This document shows, piece by piece, positions 12,505 to 20,668 of a stretch of 30,103 bases of DNA. Source of the stretch: a virus; the IMG/VR virus record IMGVR_UViG_3300024259_000111, positions 1 through 30,103 of that record, one strand, 5' to 3'. Each line of letters starts with the position of its first letter. The first letter of the stretch is position 1. A program made the translations under genes and the position numbers. The notes under the pieces were generated by a model. The model was not told where the DNA came from and made no database searches. It worked only from the letters and a program-made list of their open reading frames with translations.

Positions 12505-14769
12505 TTATTTGCGTGCTGATTTAAAAATGGTTGCCCAGCCTATGCCGGTCATGCCCGTGTTATGTATTTGTATTGAGGTATCGGCGGCCAGGGTAAAATC
12601 GGATGCGGCCGCATTTATTTTGTCGCCACCCGCATCGCGGCCCACTGTTAACGAATTGGCGGCGCTTACGTTAACCATTATAATTGCGCGGTTCTCGGTT
12701 TCGGTAAATACGGGCAAAGTAATTGTTAACCCACCAATACCAGGGTTGGCATATATAATACTATCGGTATCGCTTACGGTGTGGTTGCCCACTAATAAAG
12801 TACGGTACCCATTAATATGGTTGGTTTTGGTTGTGCGGTTAATTTGCTCCTGGAGCCAGCCACCCATGTTACCCATGCCGAGGGTTTTGGGGTCGCCTTT
12901 TTTAAATGTGGTATCTTTTAGCGTGGTTATATTGGCACGATCAACATGTATTTGTACCCAGTCGCCACCCCATGTATTTGTATTTGCATTGTATTGGCCC
13001 GAACGTAATTGATATTTTTTACTATCGATTATAAGCACGGTAATGGCATGCAGTACCACGCCGTTGCCTATCATGGTGCCACTATAAACGCGCGTTGGTG
13101 CCTTTTGTGCGGCGATGGCCTCCTCGCAAAGTAGGGCATTTATATTTATACCACCGGATACGGCGCCGCTTACGGTCCATTCATCGTTTGAATTTTCCCA
13201 GGCACCGCCATGGGTGTAAATTTGTACGCGGCCATCGCTATAAAAGTGGGGGCCGTCGCCGGTAAGCATGTCAGGAAATTGTAATACGCTACTCGAATCG
13301 ACGGGGTTGCTCGCACCATCCTCGTTTGTACTGGTGTGCTCCTCCTCGCCGGCCTCGTAACTTTCGCCAATATGCTGGTGTATTGCAAAATCTTCGCATA
13401 TATGCGATGTGGTTGAGCCACCTGGTAAGGTTATTGTTGCGCCGGTGGTGTCCTGGATCTCGATAAAATCAAACTCAAAGGTACCCGCGCCGGAGGCTGG
13501 TACTGGGAGCGTTTCCAAGCCTATAACAAAGTAATACGTATATGTACCGGTAAACCCCCATAAATGCCACCACGGCGATAAAATGCGGTAACGGTCGGAG
13601 CTGGTGTTACTCCACTCGGGGTAACCGTTTGTATTTGTATAATACTTAGATCCAACTTGTATACGCATATCAAAAACCCATGCGTGTAAATCGTTAAGGG
13701 TGGCAACGCCCACGTTAAGCGTACAACGTACCACGCCGGCAAAAGTTAGGGTTTCATCCGAACCACCTTGCACATTACCAAAGCTTACCGCGGTTGAGTA
13801 CGATGTACCAGGGGGTAACATGTTCTCGGAATTTAGCGATTGTTTAAAATTATACTTTACCGAGGCCGAGTTTAACGCCGGTAAAAACATAAAGCTACCA
13901 GTGCGATCAAAATAAAAGCTCGTTAGCTTAAAATCGTCGGCGCTGTATGCTGTTAAATTTGATCCGTTTTTTCTATACGTACGGCTCGCAAAAGTACTTG
14001 GCCAAAGTGCATTGGTTTGTATAAAATGCCAAACGCCATTTGATAATAAAAGGGTGGCATGCCAACGGGTGCAAACTTGTACAAGTACATCGTAGCACGA
14101 AATTGCCACGGCATCGTCGTACTCGTCGAGCTCCATAAATGCATCGTTTAAAATACGGCTAACTATTAACGGGTCGAGGGTATAAGCTGGTGGCGATACC
14201 GCGAAATGTGAATCTTCGTACCAGTCGACGGCGGTTTTTAAAAATACATCGTATGTATCCCAAAACTGGAGTAAATCGGTTTGGCCGAGTATGGTAACTA
14301 AATACGTAATAAAAGTTTGAGCCAGCGCCCCGGTGGCTGGGTAATCAATATCTTTTAACCGGCCAAGGCCATCGGCGGCATGTAATTGGAATGGGTACGG
14401 CAATGCGGTATCTTCAATATTTATTAGCCCTTGTAATACCAGGCCGCACCAAAATAATTCATAACTCGCGCCATCATGTAAATATATAACTACAAAAAAC
14501 CTTTGTTCCTGGGCGCCAATTATATCGTCGATTAAGGTTTCAAACGCGGCATCTTCGGCCACGCAATTTATTACGCACTCGCTGGCTAATATTGGCGAAT
14601 ACCGCCCTTGGTTTTCGCCCGAGTAATCGAGTGTAAAACCGTCAAAGGTATCCATACCAATTTCGAGGCTATTGGTTACATCGTTATAATCAATATCAAT
14701 TAAATCAATACGATATAAATAACCATCCTCGCTGGTCCAGTCTGCCCTATATCGTATATTACTTGCCAT
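12505..14769 (-). CDS. Large tail-tip (baseplate) protein
   Basis: A 754-aa protein directly after the tape measure, the position of distal tail / tail-tip proteins in siphoviruses. The N-terminal part (about 1-150, starting IRYRADWTSEDGYLYRIDLI) looks like the beta-rich ring-forming part, with a DGLGRLKDIDY element that recalls tail-hub proteins. The middle is beta-rich with many aromatic residues. The last about 110 residues contain a lysine-poor beta domain (SIIYANPGIGGLTITLP, then a GGDKI element) resembling fibre-end domains. I do not recognise the family with certainty. No signal peptide is present, unlike its two downstream neighbours. Confidence 0.68.
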   Translation of the reverse strand: MASNIRYRADWTSEDGYLYRIDLIDIDYNDVTNSLEIGMDTFDGFTLDYSGENQGRYSPILASECVINCVAEDAAFETLIDDIIGAQEQRFFVVIYLHDGASYELFWCGLVLQGLINIEDTALPYPFQLHAADGLGRLKDIDYPATGALAQTFITYLVTILGQTDLLQFWDTYDVFLKTAVDWYEDSHFAVSPPAYTLDPLIVSRILNDAFMELDEYDDAVAISCYDVLVQVCTRWHATLLLSNGVWHFIQTNALWPSTFASRTYRKNGSNLTAYSADDFKLTSFYFDRTGSFMFLPALNSASVKYNFKQSLNSENMLPPGTSYSTAVSFGNVQGGSDETLTFAGVVRCTLNVGVATLNDLHAWVFDMRIQVGSKYYTNTNGYPEWSNTSSDRYRILSPWWHLWGFTGTYTYYFVIGLETLPVPASGAGTFEFDFIEIQDTTGATITLPGGSTTSHICEDFAIHQHIGESYEAGEEEHTSTNEDGASNPVDSSSVLQFPDMLTGDGPHFYSDGRVQIYTHGGAWENSNDEWTVSGAVSGGININALLCEEAIAAQKAPTRVYSGTMIGNGVVLHAITVLIIDSKKYQLRSGQYNANTNTWGGDWVQIHVDRANITTLKDTTFKKGDPKTLGMGNMGGWLQEQINRTTKTNHINGYRTLLVGNHTVSDTDSIIYANPGIGGLTITLPVFTETENRAIIMVNVSAANSLTVGRDAGGDKINAAASDFTLAADTSIQIHNTGMTGIGWATIFKSARK

Positions 14770-14795
14770 TTATTTTAATCGTTAATCGTTAGTTT

Positions 14796-16826
14796 TTAGT
14801 GGCCGCGTATTGCGGTGCGATCGCGCATTGCTTTATCAAATACAATTAGTAAATCTTTACCGCTTATGCGGCTGGTGCCGGTAAAATGCATACCATCCTC
14901 GCCCAAGCCGCCGGCTGTAAGTGGGAGGGCGGCGGGTATTACCCGCTCGCCGCTGGATAGTAAAGCGGGGTATGTATCGTTATTAAACCCCGGGGGTATT
15001 ATACCACCCTCGGCAAGTTTGGCGCCGGTGGGGCCTTTTTTAGTTGCGTTTGTTAATACCGTGGCGGCGGCAATGGCGGCAATACCCACAACAATGGCCG
15101 CGGCGGCGGTCCAGGGGTTTGAGCTTAATAGCGTAAACGCTAACATTAAAGCGCCGTAAGTAATAAGTGCGGTACCAATTTGTTTTAAAAAGCCGGCAAT
15201 AACGGCAACAACCTTTTCGCCAAAATTAGGATCTACGCCGCTAATCATATCGCCAAGGGCCTCGCCCAAAGTTGTGCCCAGGGCAACAATACCCTGAACC
15301 ATGGAGGCCTGGATACTATCCGTGGTTTGCTCCCAACTTTTAATAACAAACTCCTTATATATTTTAAATTCCTTGGCGGCATCGCCAGCGGCCTTACGTA
15401 GTTGCATTGTGAAAAAAGTAAATATATCGGGTTTTTTTGCTAGCTCGGTGTTTAAATCAGTAACGCGAGTTTTCATTTTTGTTATTTGTGGGAGGATACC
15501 CCGTATATTATCGGTTGAGGCTTTAGCCCCCGAGCTCATGGCGCCAAATGCCCAAGTACCCGATTTACCCATGAACCCCATGGCTTGCATGGCATCGCGC
15601 GTTATATCCTTAATGGTATCGCCAAAGCTTTTAAACTCGGTTTCTATTTCGGGTATTGGCCCCTTTAATTTTTCGAGCTCCTTAACTACGGGCGCAACAA
15701 AGTCGACGCCAAATAATTTTGTTAACTCGTTTAAAAAAAATGAGCTTACTTTGATAATACCTATAAATGCATCGATGGCGGCATTTTTAAGCCACTCCCA
15801 ATTTGTTAACCGTTCTTTAAATGCATCCCAGTTACCAACCACATAAACAAACGCGCCGGCAATGGCGGCGATGGCGGCAATTACTAACCCAATGGGGCCA
15901 AGCATGGCCGTAAAAGCGGCACCAATGGCGGGTAATACTGTAAGCATTGTACCAAATATTATAATAACCGGACCGATGGCGGCGGCAATACCGGCCATTA
16001 TTACAATGGTACGTTTGCCTCTATCGGTCATGCCTTGGAATACATTTATTACACTCCTCGCTTTTTCTATAAACGACTTTGCAATAGGTATTAATACCTT
16101 ACCAAATGTAATACCCAAATCTTTTAAATCTTCGGTAAGCTCGCGGCTTTGGTTTGCAAAACTACCTTGTGTTTTTGCATAATCGCCCCACGCGTTGCGG
16201 CTTTGTTTGGTGGCAATTTCTAAGGCCGTTAGGGCTTTTGCCTGGAGCATAGATACGCCCAAACTTTTCATTTTTTCGGCAACCAAATTTTTGTACTCGG
16301 GCGAGTTTTGCCGTATTACAATACCCAAGGCTTTGGCTTGTTCGCTTTCGCCTAATAATGCTTTTGTTAATGCCTCGCTTGCCTTTGCGGTACCCCCTTC
16401 AATATTTGTAAAACTCGCCAAATCGACGGCCAGTTTATTAACTTTAGTTGAAAGATCGAGAGCGGCCTCCTGGGTAAAACCAAAGCCGGTTAATAAATCG
16501 CCAGTATCGCCCATTAATTTTTTGGCGGCAATGGAGGACAACCCAAATGATTTATCGAGCTCGTTAGCCGAGGCCCGGGCCTTGCTTTGTATATTACTAA
16601 AAACCTGGTCAAATTTACTACTTACCTCCTCGGCATCGCCAGCGGCTTTTAACGATAACGCTCCCAGGGCTACAATTGGAGCGGTCATGTACAAACTCAT
16701 ACTTTTGCCCATGCGTTTCATATCGGCACCGGTTTTACGAATTGTATTACTAGCCTTACGCATATTCGTTTGAAACTGTTTTATGTTTGCTCCAAGCCTA
16801 AATGTTAACGATGCTAAATTGCCCAC
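14796..16826 (-). CDS. Tail tape measure protein
   Basis: A 676-aa protein that sets tail length and sits in the tube lumen. The start (SLTFRLGANIKQFQTNMRKA) and the following helix with MGKSMSLYMTAPIVALGALS are the classical phage tape-measure N-terminus. Residues about 270-345 are a hydrophobic, Ala/Ile/Gly-rich region with several membrane-crossing-length segments. The C-terminal GGIIPPGFNNDTYPALLSSG (about 607-626) is the common 'FAxGGxVpG...D.vpAmLSPGE' ending. At about 1.5 A per residue the tail would be roughly 100 nm. It comes right after the two chaperone frames, as expected. Confidence 0.92.
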   Translation of the reverse strand: MGNLASLTFRLGANIKQFQTNMRKASNTIRKTGADMKRMGKSMSLYMTAPIVALGALSLKAAGDAEEVSSKFDQVFSNIQSKARASANELDKSFGLSSIAAKKLMGDTGDLLTGFGFTQEAALDLSTKVNKLAVDLASFTNIEGGTAKASEALTKALLGESEQAKALGIVIRQNSPEYKNLVAEKMKSLGVSMLQAKALTALEIATKQSRNAWGDYAKTQGSFANQSRELTEDLKDLGITFGKVLIPIAKSFIEKARSVINVFQGMTDRGKRTIVIMAGIAAAIGPVIIIFGTMLTVLPAIGAAFTAMLGPIGLVIAAIAAIAGAFVYVVGNWDAFKERLTNWEWLKNAAIDAFIGIIKVSSFFLNELTKLFGVDFVAPVVKELEKLKGPIPEIETEFKSFGDTIKDITRDAMQAMGFMGKSGTWAFGAMSSGAKASTDNIRGILPQITKMKTRVTDLNTELAKKPDIFTFFTMQLRKAAGDAAKEFKIYKEFVIKSWEQTTDSIQASMVQGIVALGTTLGEALGDMISGVDPNFGEKVVAVIAGFLKQIGTALITYGALMLAFTLLSSNPWTAAAAIVVGIAAIAAATVLTNATKKGPTGAKLAEGGIIPPGFNNDTYPALLSSGERVIPAALPLTAGGLGEDGMHFTGTSRISGKDLLIVFDKAMRDRTAIRGH

Positions 16827-16862
16827 AATTGAAATTTTAAATTTTAAATTCTAAATATTAAA

Positions 16863-17126
16863 TTATTCGATAAAGTCCTCAAATTGTTTTTTAGTTAATT
16901 TTCTTTTTATTGTTTTTTTCTTTTTTCGGTTTTGAAATTCTGTTAATGTTTTTGCCTTCATATTGGCTTTAATATATGGGTTGTTAATTTCAATCATCCA
17001 CGCCAGGTAATCAAACCTTTGCCAATCATTTTTTTGCTTTTGTTGCTCCAGCTCGTAAAAGCCGGCCAGCTTATTTAAGAACGCGGCGAGGGTAATATCC
17101 TCGTAATCTTTAAGCGCCATACCCAT
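16863..17126 (-). CDS. Tail assembly chaperone, frameshift extension (T part)
   Basis: An 87-aa frame if started at the ATG at 17126, but the frame is open back to 17168, exactly where the A-AAA-AAG slippery site of the gene before it ends. Translated as a -1 extension it adds 14 residues (starting VISWAWIERQ) plus these 87. The region is basic and helical (RKKKKTIKRKLTKKQ near the end), as expected for the T domain that binds the tape measure. The tape measure gene begins 36 bases on. Independent translation from 17126 or 17120 cannot be excluded. Confidence 0.8.
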   Translation of the reverse strand: MGMALKDYEDITLAAFLNKLAGFYELEQQKQKNDWQRFDYLAWMIEINNPYIKANMKAKTLTEFQNRKKKKTIKRKLTKKQFEDFIE

Positions 17127-17164
17127 CGCGCCAAGCGCTTGCCGCTCAATCCACGCCCAGCTTA

Positions 17165-17533
17165 TTACTTTTTTTCATCGCTGGAGGTTTCGGCTTTGGG
17201 GTTTGGTTGTGTTTCGTCGGCCTCGCTTTCAACTGAATTTTGCAAAATGGTTTGTAATTTTGCAAACTCGGCGGGGTCGCCTTGCATCAAATCGAGTATA
17301 TCATCGGTATCAATACCGCACTCAATACCATCCTTTTTACAACCACGCTTAATACCAAGTAATAAAAGGGTTGCAATATCGTCGAGCATTTCGAGGTTAT
17401 TATCGGCGGCTTTTGTATACCAATCTTCAAATTCATCTAACGAAATAAAACCCTTATTACGGGCAAAGGCTCGTATTACCGAAAGGCCAAATTTTACGGG
17501 GTACGCTGTACCATCAATTTTAATTGTATCCAT
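17165..17533 (-). CDS. Tail assembly chaperone (G part)
   Basis: A 122-aa acidic, helical protein placed between the major tail protein and the tape measure, the position of lambda gpG. It would coat the tape measure during tube assembly. The start MDTIKIDGTAYPVKFGL is the typical beta turn of these proteins, followed by helices and a disordered acidic C-terminus ending DEKK. The last two codons before the stop form part of a canonical slippery heptamer, so a fraction of ribosomes would make a G-T fusion of about 223 residues. Confidence 0.85.
   Translation of the reverse strand: MDTIKIDGTAYPVKFGLSVIRAFARNKGFISLDEFEDWYTKAADNNLEMLDDIATLLLLGIKRGCKKDGIECGIDTDDILDLMQGDPAEFAKLQTILQNSVESEADETQPNPKAETSSDEKK
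17168..17174 (-). promoter_or_regulatory. -1 programmed frameshift site (A AAA AAG)
   Basis: On the minus strand the zero-frame codons read GAA AAA AAG TAA, so the heptamer A AAA AAG fits the X XXY YYZ rule and lies directly before the stop. The -1 frame continues GTA ATA AGC TGG GCG and stays open to 16863. A short stem (AAGCGC with GCGCTT) can form about 30-60 bases further on. The layout is that of the lambda gpG-gpGT frameshift. Confidence 0.85.
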
Positions 17534-17563
17534 TTACTTAATTTTTGGGTTAGGCTGGAGTAA

Positions 17564-17587
17564 GGCGCCCCGATGTATAGGGGTGCC
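17564..17587. other. Hairpin between major tail protein and chaperone genes
   Basis: GGCGCCCC (17564-17571) and GGGGTGCC (17580-17587) pair with one imperfect position around an 8-base loop. On the gene strand this lies after the major tail protein stop and before the chaperone start, without a U-run. It might be an mRNA end-stabilising or attenuating hairpin that favours the highly expressed tail protein. This is inferred from position. Confidence 0.35.
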
Positions 17588-17616
17588 AGGTTCCAACCAA
17601 TTTGTTTAACTAATTA

Positions 17617-18027
17617 TTACGAAACAGTTGTTTTTGCAATTGCTCCATTACCTTTAAAAGCGTATGAAAAATTTACATCCTCCTCAACTCCGGCGCTTAT
17701 ATCGAGTTTTGTAACCTGGGCCACGCCACTTAGGCGTACGTCGCCAGTTACCTCGGTACTAAATTGTAATGTTAGCTCGGTGCCGGCTATTAATGCATCA
17801 AAAAGTTCCTCCATACCTTGGGTGGCATCGTATTGCATTTCGCTTTCGCCGCTCATTTCCCAACTCTTTTTACCCGAGCGTGTGCCCTCCCATCCGGCTG
17901 AATCTTTATTTATTGATACGCGGGGGTCGTGTGAAATTGACAAATCGCAATTTAGTTGCACATCCATTTTAACGGCACCCACCCAAATAGCGAGGAGGGT
18001 TGCGTTTATTGTTCCAGTTGTTGCCAT
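17617..18027 (-). CDS. Major tail (tube) protein
   Basis: A 136-aa protein that forms the tail tube. The sequence is beta-rich with the pattern of TP901-1-like tube proteins: a start with NATLLAIWVGAVKM, the middle SWEMSGESEMQYDATQGMEELFDALIAG-type helix (about 57-80), and the closing LDISAGVEEDVNFSYAFKGNG strands. It stands between the tail completion proteins and the chaperones, as expected. A GC-rich palindromic repeat (18076-18097) lies 49 bases upstream. Confidence 0.85.
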   Translation of the reverse strand: MATTGTINATLLAIWVGAVKMDVQLNCDLSISHDPRVSINKDSAGWEGTRSGKKSWEMSGESEMQYDATQGMEELFDALIAGTELTLQFSTEVTGDVRLSGVAQVTKLDISAGVEEDVNFSYAFKGNGAIAKTTVS

Positions 18028-18075
18028 GATCTTGTTATTTTATTGATTAGTGTTTAATGTGTTTAATGTTAAACC

Positions 18076-18097
18076 CGCGAAACATTCGCGCGCTAGT
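18076..18097. repeat. GC-rich palindromic repeat, copy 1
   Basis: Contains CGCGAAACATTCGCG, an exact 6-bp inverted repeat around ACA, followed by CGCTAGT. Nearly identical copies lie at 20548-20569 and 24213-24234. This copy covers the stop codon of the 64-aa gene and lies upstream of the major tail protein gene. Confidence 0.8.
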
Positions 18098-18287
18098 CTT
18101 TTGGGTTGGATTGTTGTTTATCGAGGTACCCGCCGGCCTTTAGTTCGTCGGCAAAATAACCGGCTACAATTGGCGATTTACCCGCGCGTAATATCATACC
18201 ATTGGGGTAAACGTAATCTTTAGTTAATGTAACTTTTACGCCACCGGTTGCGCCGTCTTTGGTTGTTATCTTTTTTTTGCGTGCCAT
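18093..18287 (-). CDS. Small protein of the head-tail module
   Basis: A 64-aa protein with a basic start (ARKKKITTKDG) and a short beta-rich middle (VKVTLTKDYVYPNGMILRAG) that looks like a single small beta barrel element. No family recognised. Its stop codon lies within the palindromic repeat at 18076-18097. Located between a tail completion protein and the tube protein, so a small structural role is likely. Confidence 0.65.
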   Translation of the reverse strand: MARKKKITTKDGATGGVKVTLTKDYVYPNGMILRAGKSPIVAGYFADELKAGGYLDKQQSNPKD

Positions 18288-18313
18288 ATCTTTGGTTGTT
18301 AGTTTTTAGTTTT

Positions 18314-18358
18314 TTATCCGGCAATAGTGCCGCCTTTATTCCATCCCGTTGTATCCAT
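18314..18358 (-). CDS. Possible microprotein (14 aa)
   Basis: ATG at 18358-18356, then DTTGWNKGGTIAG and TAA. It starts 4 bases after the stop of the tail completion gene and occupies part of an otherwise empty 75-base gap. The tight spacing fits the gene packing of this operon, and the codons look native (GGC, GCC, ACG). A chance ORF of this size is common, so this is tentative. Confidence 0.3.
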   Translation of the reverse strand: MDTTGWNKGGTIAG

Positions 18359-18362
18359 GCCT

Positions 18363-18752
18363 CTAATTTTTAACTCGTATTAAATAATCTTGTTCTTTTC
18401 TATAAACTTTACTATCGGTTTCGTGCAAATCGTTTTCATCCTCAAAAGTTATAATGTCAATATTTATACTTTCAACGGTGCCGGTGTAATACGATAGTGC
18501 ACTATTAACGGCATCGGCCAAAGCGCTTACGGTTGTATTACTTATGGCAAAATTGTCGATCTGTACGCGTAGGGTTTCGATAGTTTTTTGCCGGCTTTTA
18601 TTTTTATTGGGTATGTGCGACAATTTAAAATATGTTATGTAAGGTAAATCGGTGCCATCGGGTGCGGCCAATGGAAATATATTAGTACCTACGATACCGG
18701 TTACGGTGGCATCGTTAGAAAGTATATTATATATTGCGTTGCCTATGTTCAT
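18363..18752 (-). CDS. Tail completion/terminator protein (DUF3168-like)
   Basis: A 129-aa protein with the layout of the DUF3168 family, which closes the head-proximal end of the tail tube. It starts NIGNAIYNILSNDATVTGIV, followed by the FPLAAPDGTDLPYITY segment (a hallmark 'P..vp.g...PyvvY'), then a VQIDNFAISN strand-turn and a helix of VSALADAVNSAL. It overlaps the upstream gp10-like gene by 4 bases. Confidence 0.85.
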   Translation of the reverse strand: MNIGNAIYNILSNDATVTGIVGTNIFPLAAPDGTDLPYITYFKLSHIPNKNKSRQKTIETLRVQIDNFAISNTTVSALADAVNSALSYYTGTVESINIDIITFEDENDLHETDSKVYRKEQDYLIRVKN

Positions 18753-19285
18753 ACCTTTTTGAGTAGTCTGTTAATTTGGGTTTGTAAATGATCCCTAAAA
18801 TTTTGGGTTACCAGTTTACCCACGTTATTTTTTTCGGCATCGATGGCCGGGCGCATAAATGGCTTTGGTGGTTGGTCGGCACGGTACCGCCCGCCTTTTG
18901 CTATGCCACCAACCCATGAGCCATATTGTACGTTTTTTTCGGTGCGAGCCCATGAGCGTGTGCCGGAGCTTTTACCTTTTAACCCGCTGGTGCCATATTC
19001 AACCCAATGGGCTATATATCCAATGGCGCCCCATTTTCCTTTTATCCTGGGGCCAACGTATATAATGGCGTTACGGCTTTTGGCTGTAATATTACCAATT
19101 GATTTTGCTAACTTTTTATATGCACTTCCATAAGCTAATAACCTGGACCGGGCCGAGCGTATCATTGGGCGAGTGCTACGGCGTAACATTGGCATAATGG
19201 CGCGCTTTTGGAATTTATCCGGTAACGCATCCAGCGCCCTAACGGCCTGGTCAAAACCTTGTATACTACTGGTTATTTGTACCAT
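18749..19285 (-). CDS. HK97 gp10-like tail component
   Basis: A 178-aa basic protein of the HK97-gp10 family of head-tail/tail completion proteins. The N-terminal helix (GFDQAVRALDALPDKFQKRA) is followed by a helix with many Arg (RRSTRPMIRSARSRLL), the beta part with a HWVEYGTSG motif that is diagnostic for the family, and the C-terminal PKPFMRPAIDAEKN. The middle holds extra Gly/Lys/Arg-rich sequence (KGKSSGTRSWARTEKN). Overlaps the next gene by 4 bases (ATGA). Confidence 0.88.
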   Translation of the reverse strand: MVQITSSIQGFDQAVRALDALPDKFQKRAIMPMLRRSTRPMIRSARSRLLAYGSAYKKLAKSIGNITAKSRNAIIYVGPRIKGKWGAIGYIAHWVEYGTSGLKGKSSGTRSWARTEKNVQYGSWVGGIAKGGRYRADQPPKPFMRPAIDAEKNNVGKLVTQNFRDHLQTQINRLLKKV

Positions 19286-19289
19286 GTTA

Positions 19290-19628
19290 TTAATAAGTGC
19301 TTTTTAACGAAAGCATTGTTTTTAAAATTTGATACCGGCGGCCCACTGGGGTAATGCCGGTTATTTCGTAATACAGTGAGTTATGTAATATTCGCATTTT
19401 AGTGGTTAGGTTTGCCAGGGTTCTAATACTAAACTCTAATACGCTTACATCGGTTTGGCGGTCGTTTTCCTCACGCTCGCCGGTACTGGTTGTATTAACG
19501 GCGGCCTTAACAGTTGCGAAAGTGGCCCATGTTTTTATGGGTTCGCCATCGTCGTTTTTGGCCACGGTAAAATTTTGGATTGTTACCGAGTAGTACATTT
19601 GCCCTATGTTGGGTTTTTTGTTCATCAA
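19290..19628 (-). CDS. Head closure / head-tail adaptor protein
   Basis: A 112-aa protein of the phage head-tail joining type (SPP1 gp16-like): start NIGQMYYSVTIQNFTVAKND, the GEPIKTWATFATVKAAV strand with the conserved W, the EREENDRQTDVSVLEFSIRT region and the closing YYEITGITPVGRRYQIL. It would seal the portal after packaging and dock the tail. Ends 4 bases before the next gene; its start directly abuts the stop of the connector gene. Confidence 0.88.
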   Translation of the reverse strand: MMNKKPNIGQMYYSVTIQNFTVAKNDDGEPIKTWATFATVKAAVNTTSTGEREENDRQTDVSVLEFSIRTLANLTTKMRILHNSLYYEITGITPVGRRYQILKTMLSLKSTY

Positions 19629-20189
19629 TCAAAATTGTATTACTTGGTAAGGATCTAATAAATTATTTATCGATTTGGGCATTGTACGGTGGCCTTCGTC
19701 GCCGCGGTTCTCATATAAAAAACCGACGATTAAAAGGATAGCCGACTTAATGGCATCGGGTACCAGGGCGGCACTACCATACCCCGCGGTAAATTTTACA
19801 ATTACGGCGTTTTCAATTGCTCGAGTACTTGGCCAGGCGGCGTCGTAAGTTGGTGCCAGGCGGGCGGGTTCGGTGGCTATGTCGATGGCGTAATTACCGG
19901 CGGTGGCCGTGGCGGCATTACCGTCGGTATCGGTATACCTAATATGCGAAATGGCAACGCTGGGCGATTTTTCCAAGCGTATTACATTGCTCGCAAATTC
20001 ATCTAAATAAAGCTCCCAGGTGGCTGGCATGAGTTGGCGGTTGGTGTAACTTTCAACATGCATGCGAGCCGCTTTTATTAGTGCCGCTATGAGGGTATCG
20101 TCATCACTTGTGCTAACTTGTAAATGCGCTTTTGCCTCACTTGCCGTTACCGGTTCGGATGTGGGAGCTGTATGTAATTTGTATGCCAC
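19629..20189 (-). CDS. Head-tail connector (gp6-like)
   Basis: A 186-aa protein of the HK97 gp6/SPP1 gp15-like connector type. The N-terminal pattern PTSEPVTASEAKAHLQVSTS, followed by DDTLIAALIKAARMHVESYT and RQLMPATW, is the typical start of this family. The beta insert is in the middle (about 70-130), and the C-terminal helix is AIKSAILLIVGFLYENRGDE. It sits below the portal and above the closure protein in the connector. Confidence 0.9.
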   Translation of the reverse strand: MAYKLHTAPTSEPVTASEAKAHLQVSTSDDDTLIAALIKAARMHVESYTNRQLMPATWELYLDEFASNVIRLEKSPSVAISHIRYTDTDGNAATATAGNYAIDIATEPARLAPTYDAAWPSTRAIENAVIVKFTAGYGSAALVPDAIKSAILLIVGFLYENRGDEGHRTMPKSINNLLDPYQVIQF

Positions 20190-20213
20190 TTTTTAAATGT
20201 TAAATTTTAAATG

Positions 20214-20528
20214 CTATATTTTAAAATACTCAACAATTTGAGCGGCGAGTACTTTGCCAATGCCGTTTATTTCGGTTAAGTCGGGCACGGCTTTAACGTC
20301 GGCTAGCGATGTAAAGCCAGCGGCTACAATCGCCTTGTAACCTGGTATATCTTTTGGTATTGGGGTTGTGGTTGTGTGGGCCGGGGGTTGAGTAGTTGGC
20401 TCGGTTACGTAACCCAGTTCTTTAAGATCGTTAAAACGATTTATAGGTAGCTCGGCGGTGTCGCCTTCAAAATATGCCATACCGATACCCATGGCGTTTT
20501 TAATAAATAAAGCGGTTTTTGTTTTCAT
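20214..20528 (-). CDS. Small head-region protein with C-terminal helix-hairpin-helix
   Basis: A 104-aa protein. The first about 45 residues resemble a small beta domain; residues about 45-60 are a Thr/Pro-rich linker (TEPTTQPPAHTTTTPIP); and residues about 60-104 form a helix-hairpin-helix element (LTEINGIGKVLAAQIVEYF). HhH domains bind DNA without sequence preference, which is unexpected for a gene between capsid and connector. It could help hold the DNA end at the portal, or be a decoration or head-tail spacer. A palindromic repeat (20548-20569) lies just upstream. Confidence 0.7.
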   Translation of the reverse strand: MKTKTALFIKNAMGIGMAYFEGDTAELPINRFNDLKELGYVTEPTTQPPAHTTTTPIPKDIPGYKAIVAAGFTSLADVKAVPDLTEINGIGKVLAAQIVEYFKI

Positions 20529-20547
20529 CGGTTTGTTGGTTAAAGCA

Positions 20548-20569
20548 CGCGAAACATTCGCGCGCCAGT
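20548..20569. repeat. GC-rich palindromic repeat, copy 2
   Basis: CGCGAAACATTCGCG core plus CGCCAGT, identical to copy 3 except one base in the tail. It is located 20 bases upstream of the HhH gene, in the 140-base gap after the major capsid gene. The palindrome gives a 9-bp stem with the flanking GC bases. Confidence 0.8.
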
Positions 20570-20593
20570 GAGTTGGTTTTTGTTTTAAAATAA

Positions 20594-20630
20594 GGCCCCG
20601 CCGCGCCGCGTGAGCGGGTTAGCGGAACCC
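20594..20630. other. GC-rich hairpin region after the capsid gene
   Basis: A strikingly GC-rich stretch in an AT-rich gap. CCCGC (20597-20601) can pair with GCGGG (20614-20618), with inner CGC/GCG pairs. It lies downstream of the major capsid stop (20669) on the gene strand. Without a U-run it is no standard terminator; a role in partial termination or mRNA stability is possible. Confidence 0.35.
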
Positions 20631-20668
20631 AAAATTTACAACCCAATGTAAAAGTTTAAATACTACTA

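Noticed and set aside
15301-16773. Long plus-strand ORFs opposite the tape measure gene
   Set aside because: They mirror the Ala/Gly-rich codons of the tape measure; low-complexity sequence and no domain.
16828-16862. AAATTTTAAATT-like repeats before the tape measure (similar runs near 20190-20226 and 25003-25030)
   Set aside because: These look like the AT-rich leaders common before Bacteroidota genes; too simple in sequence to claim a specific element.
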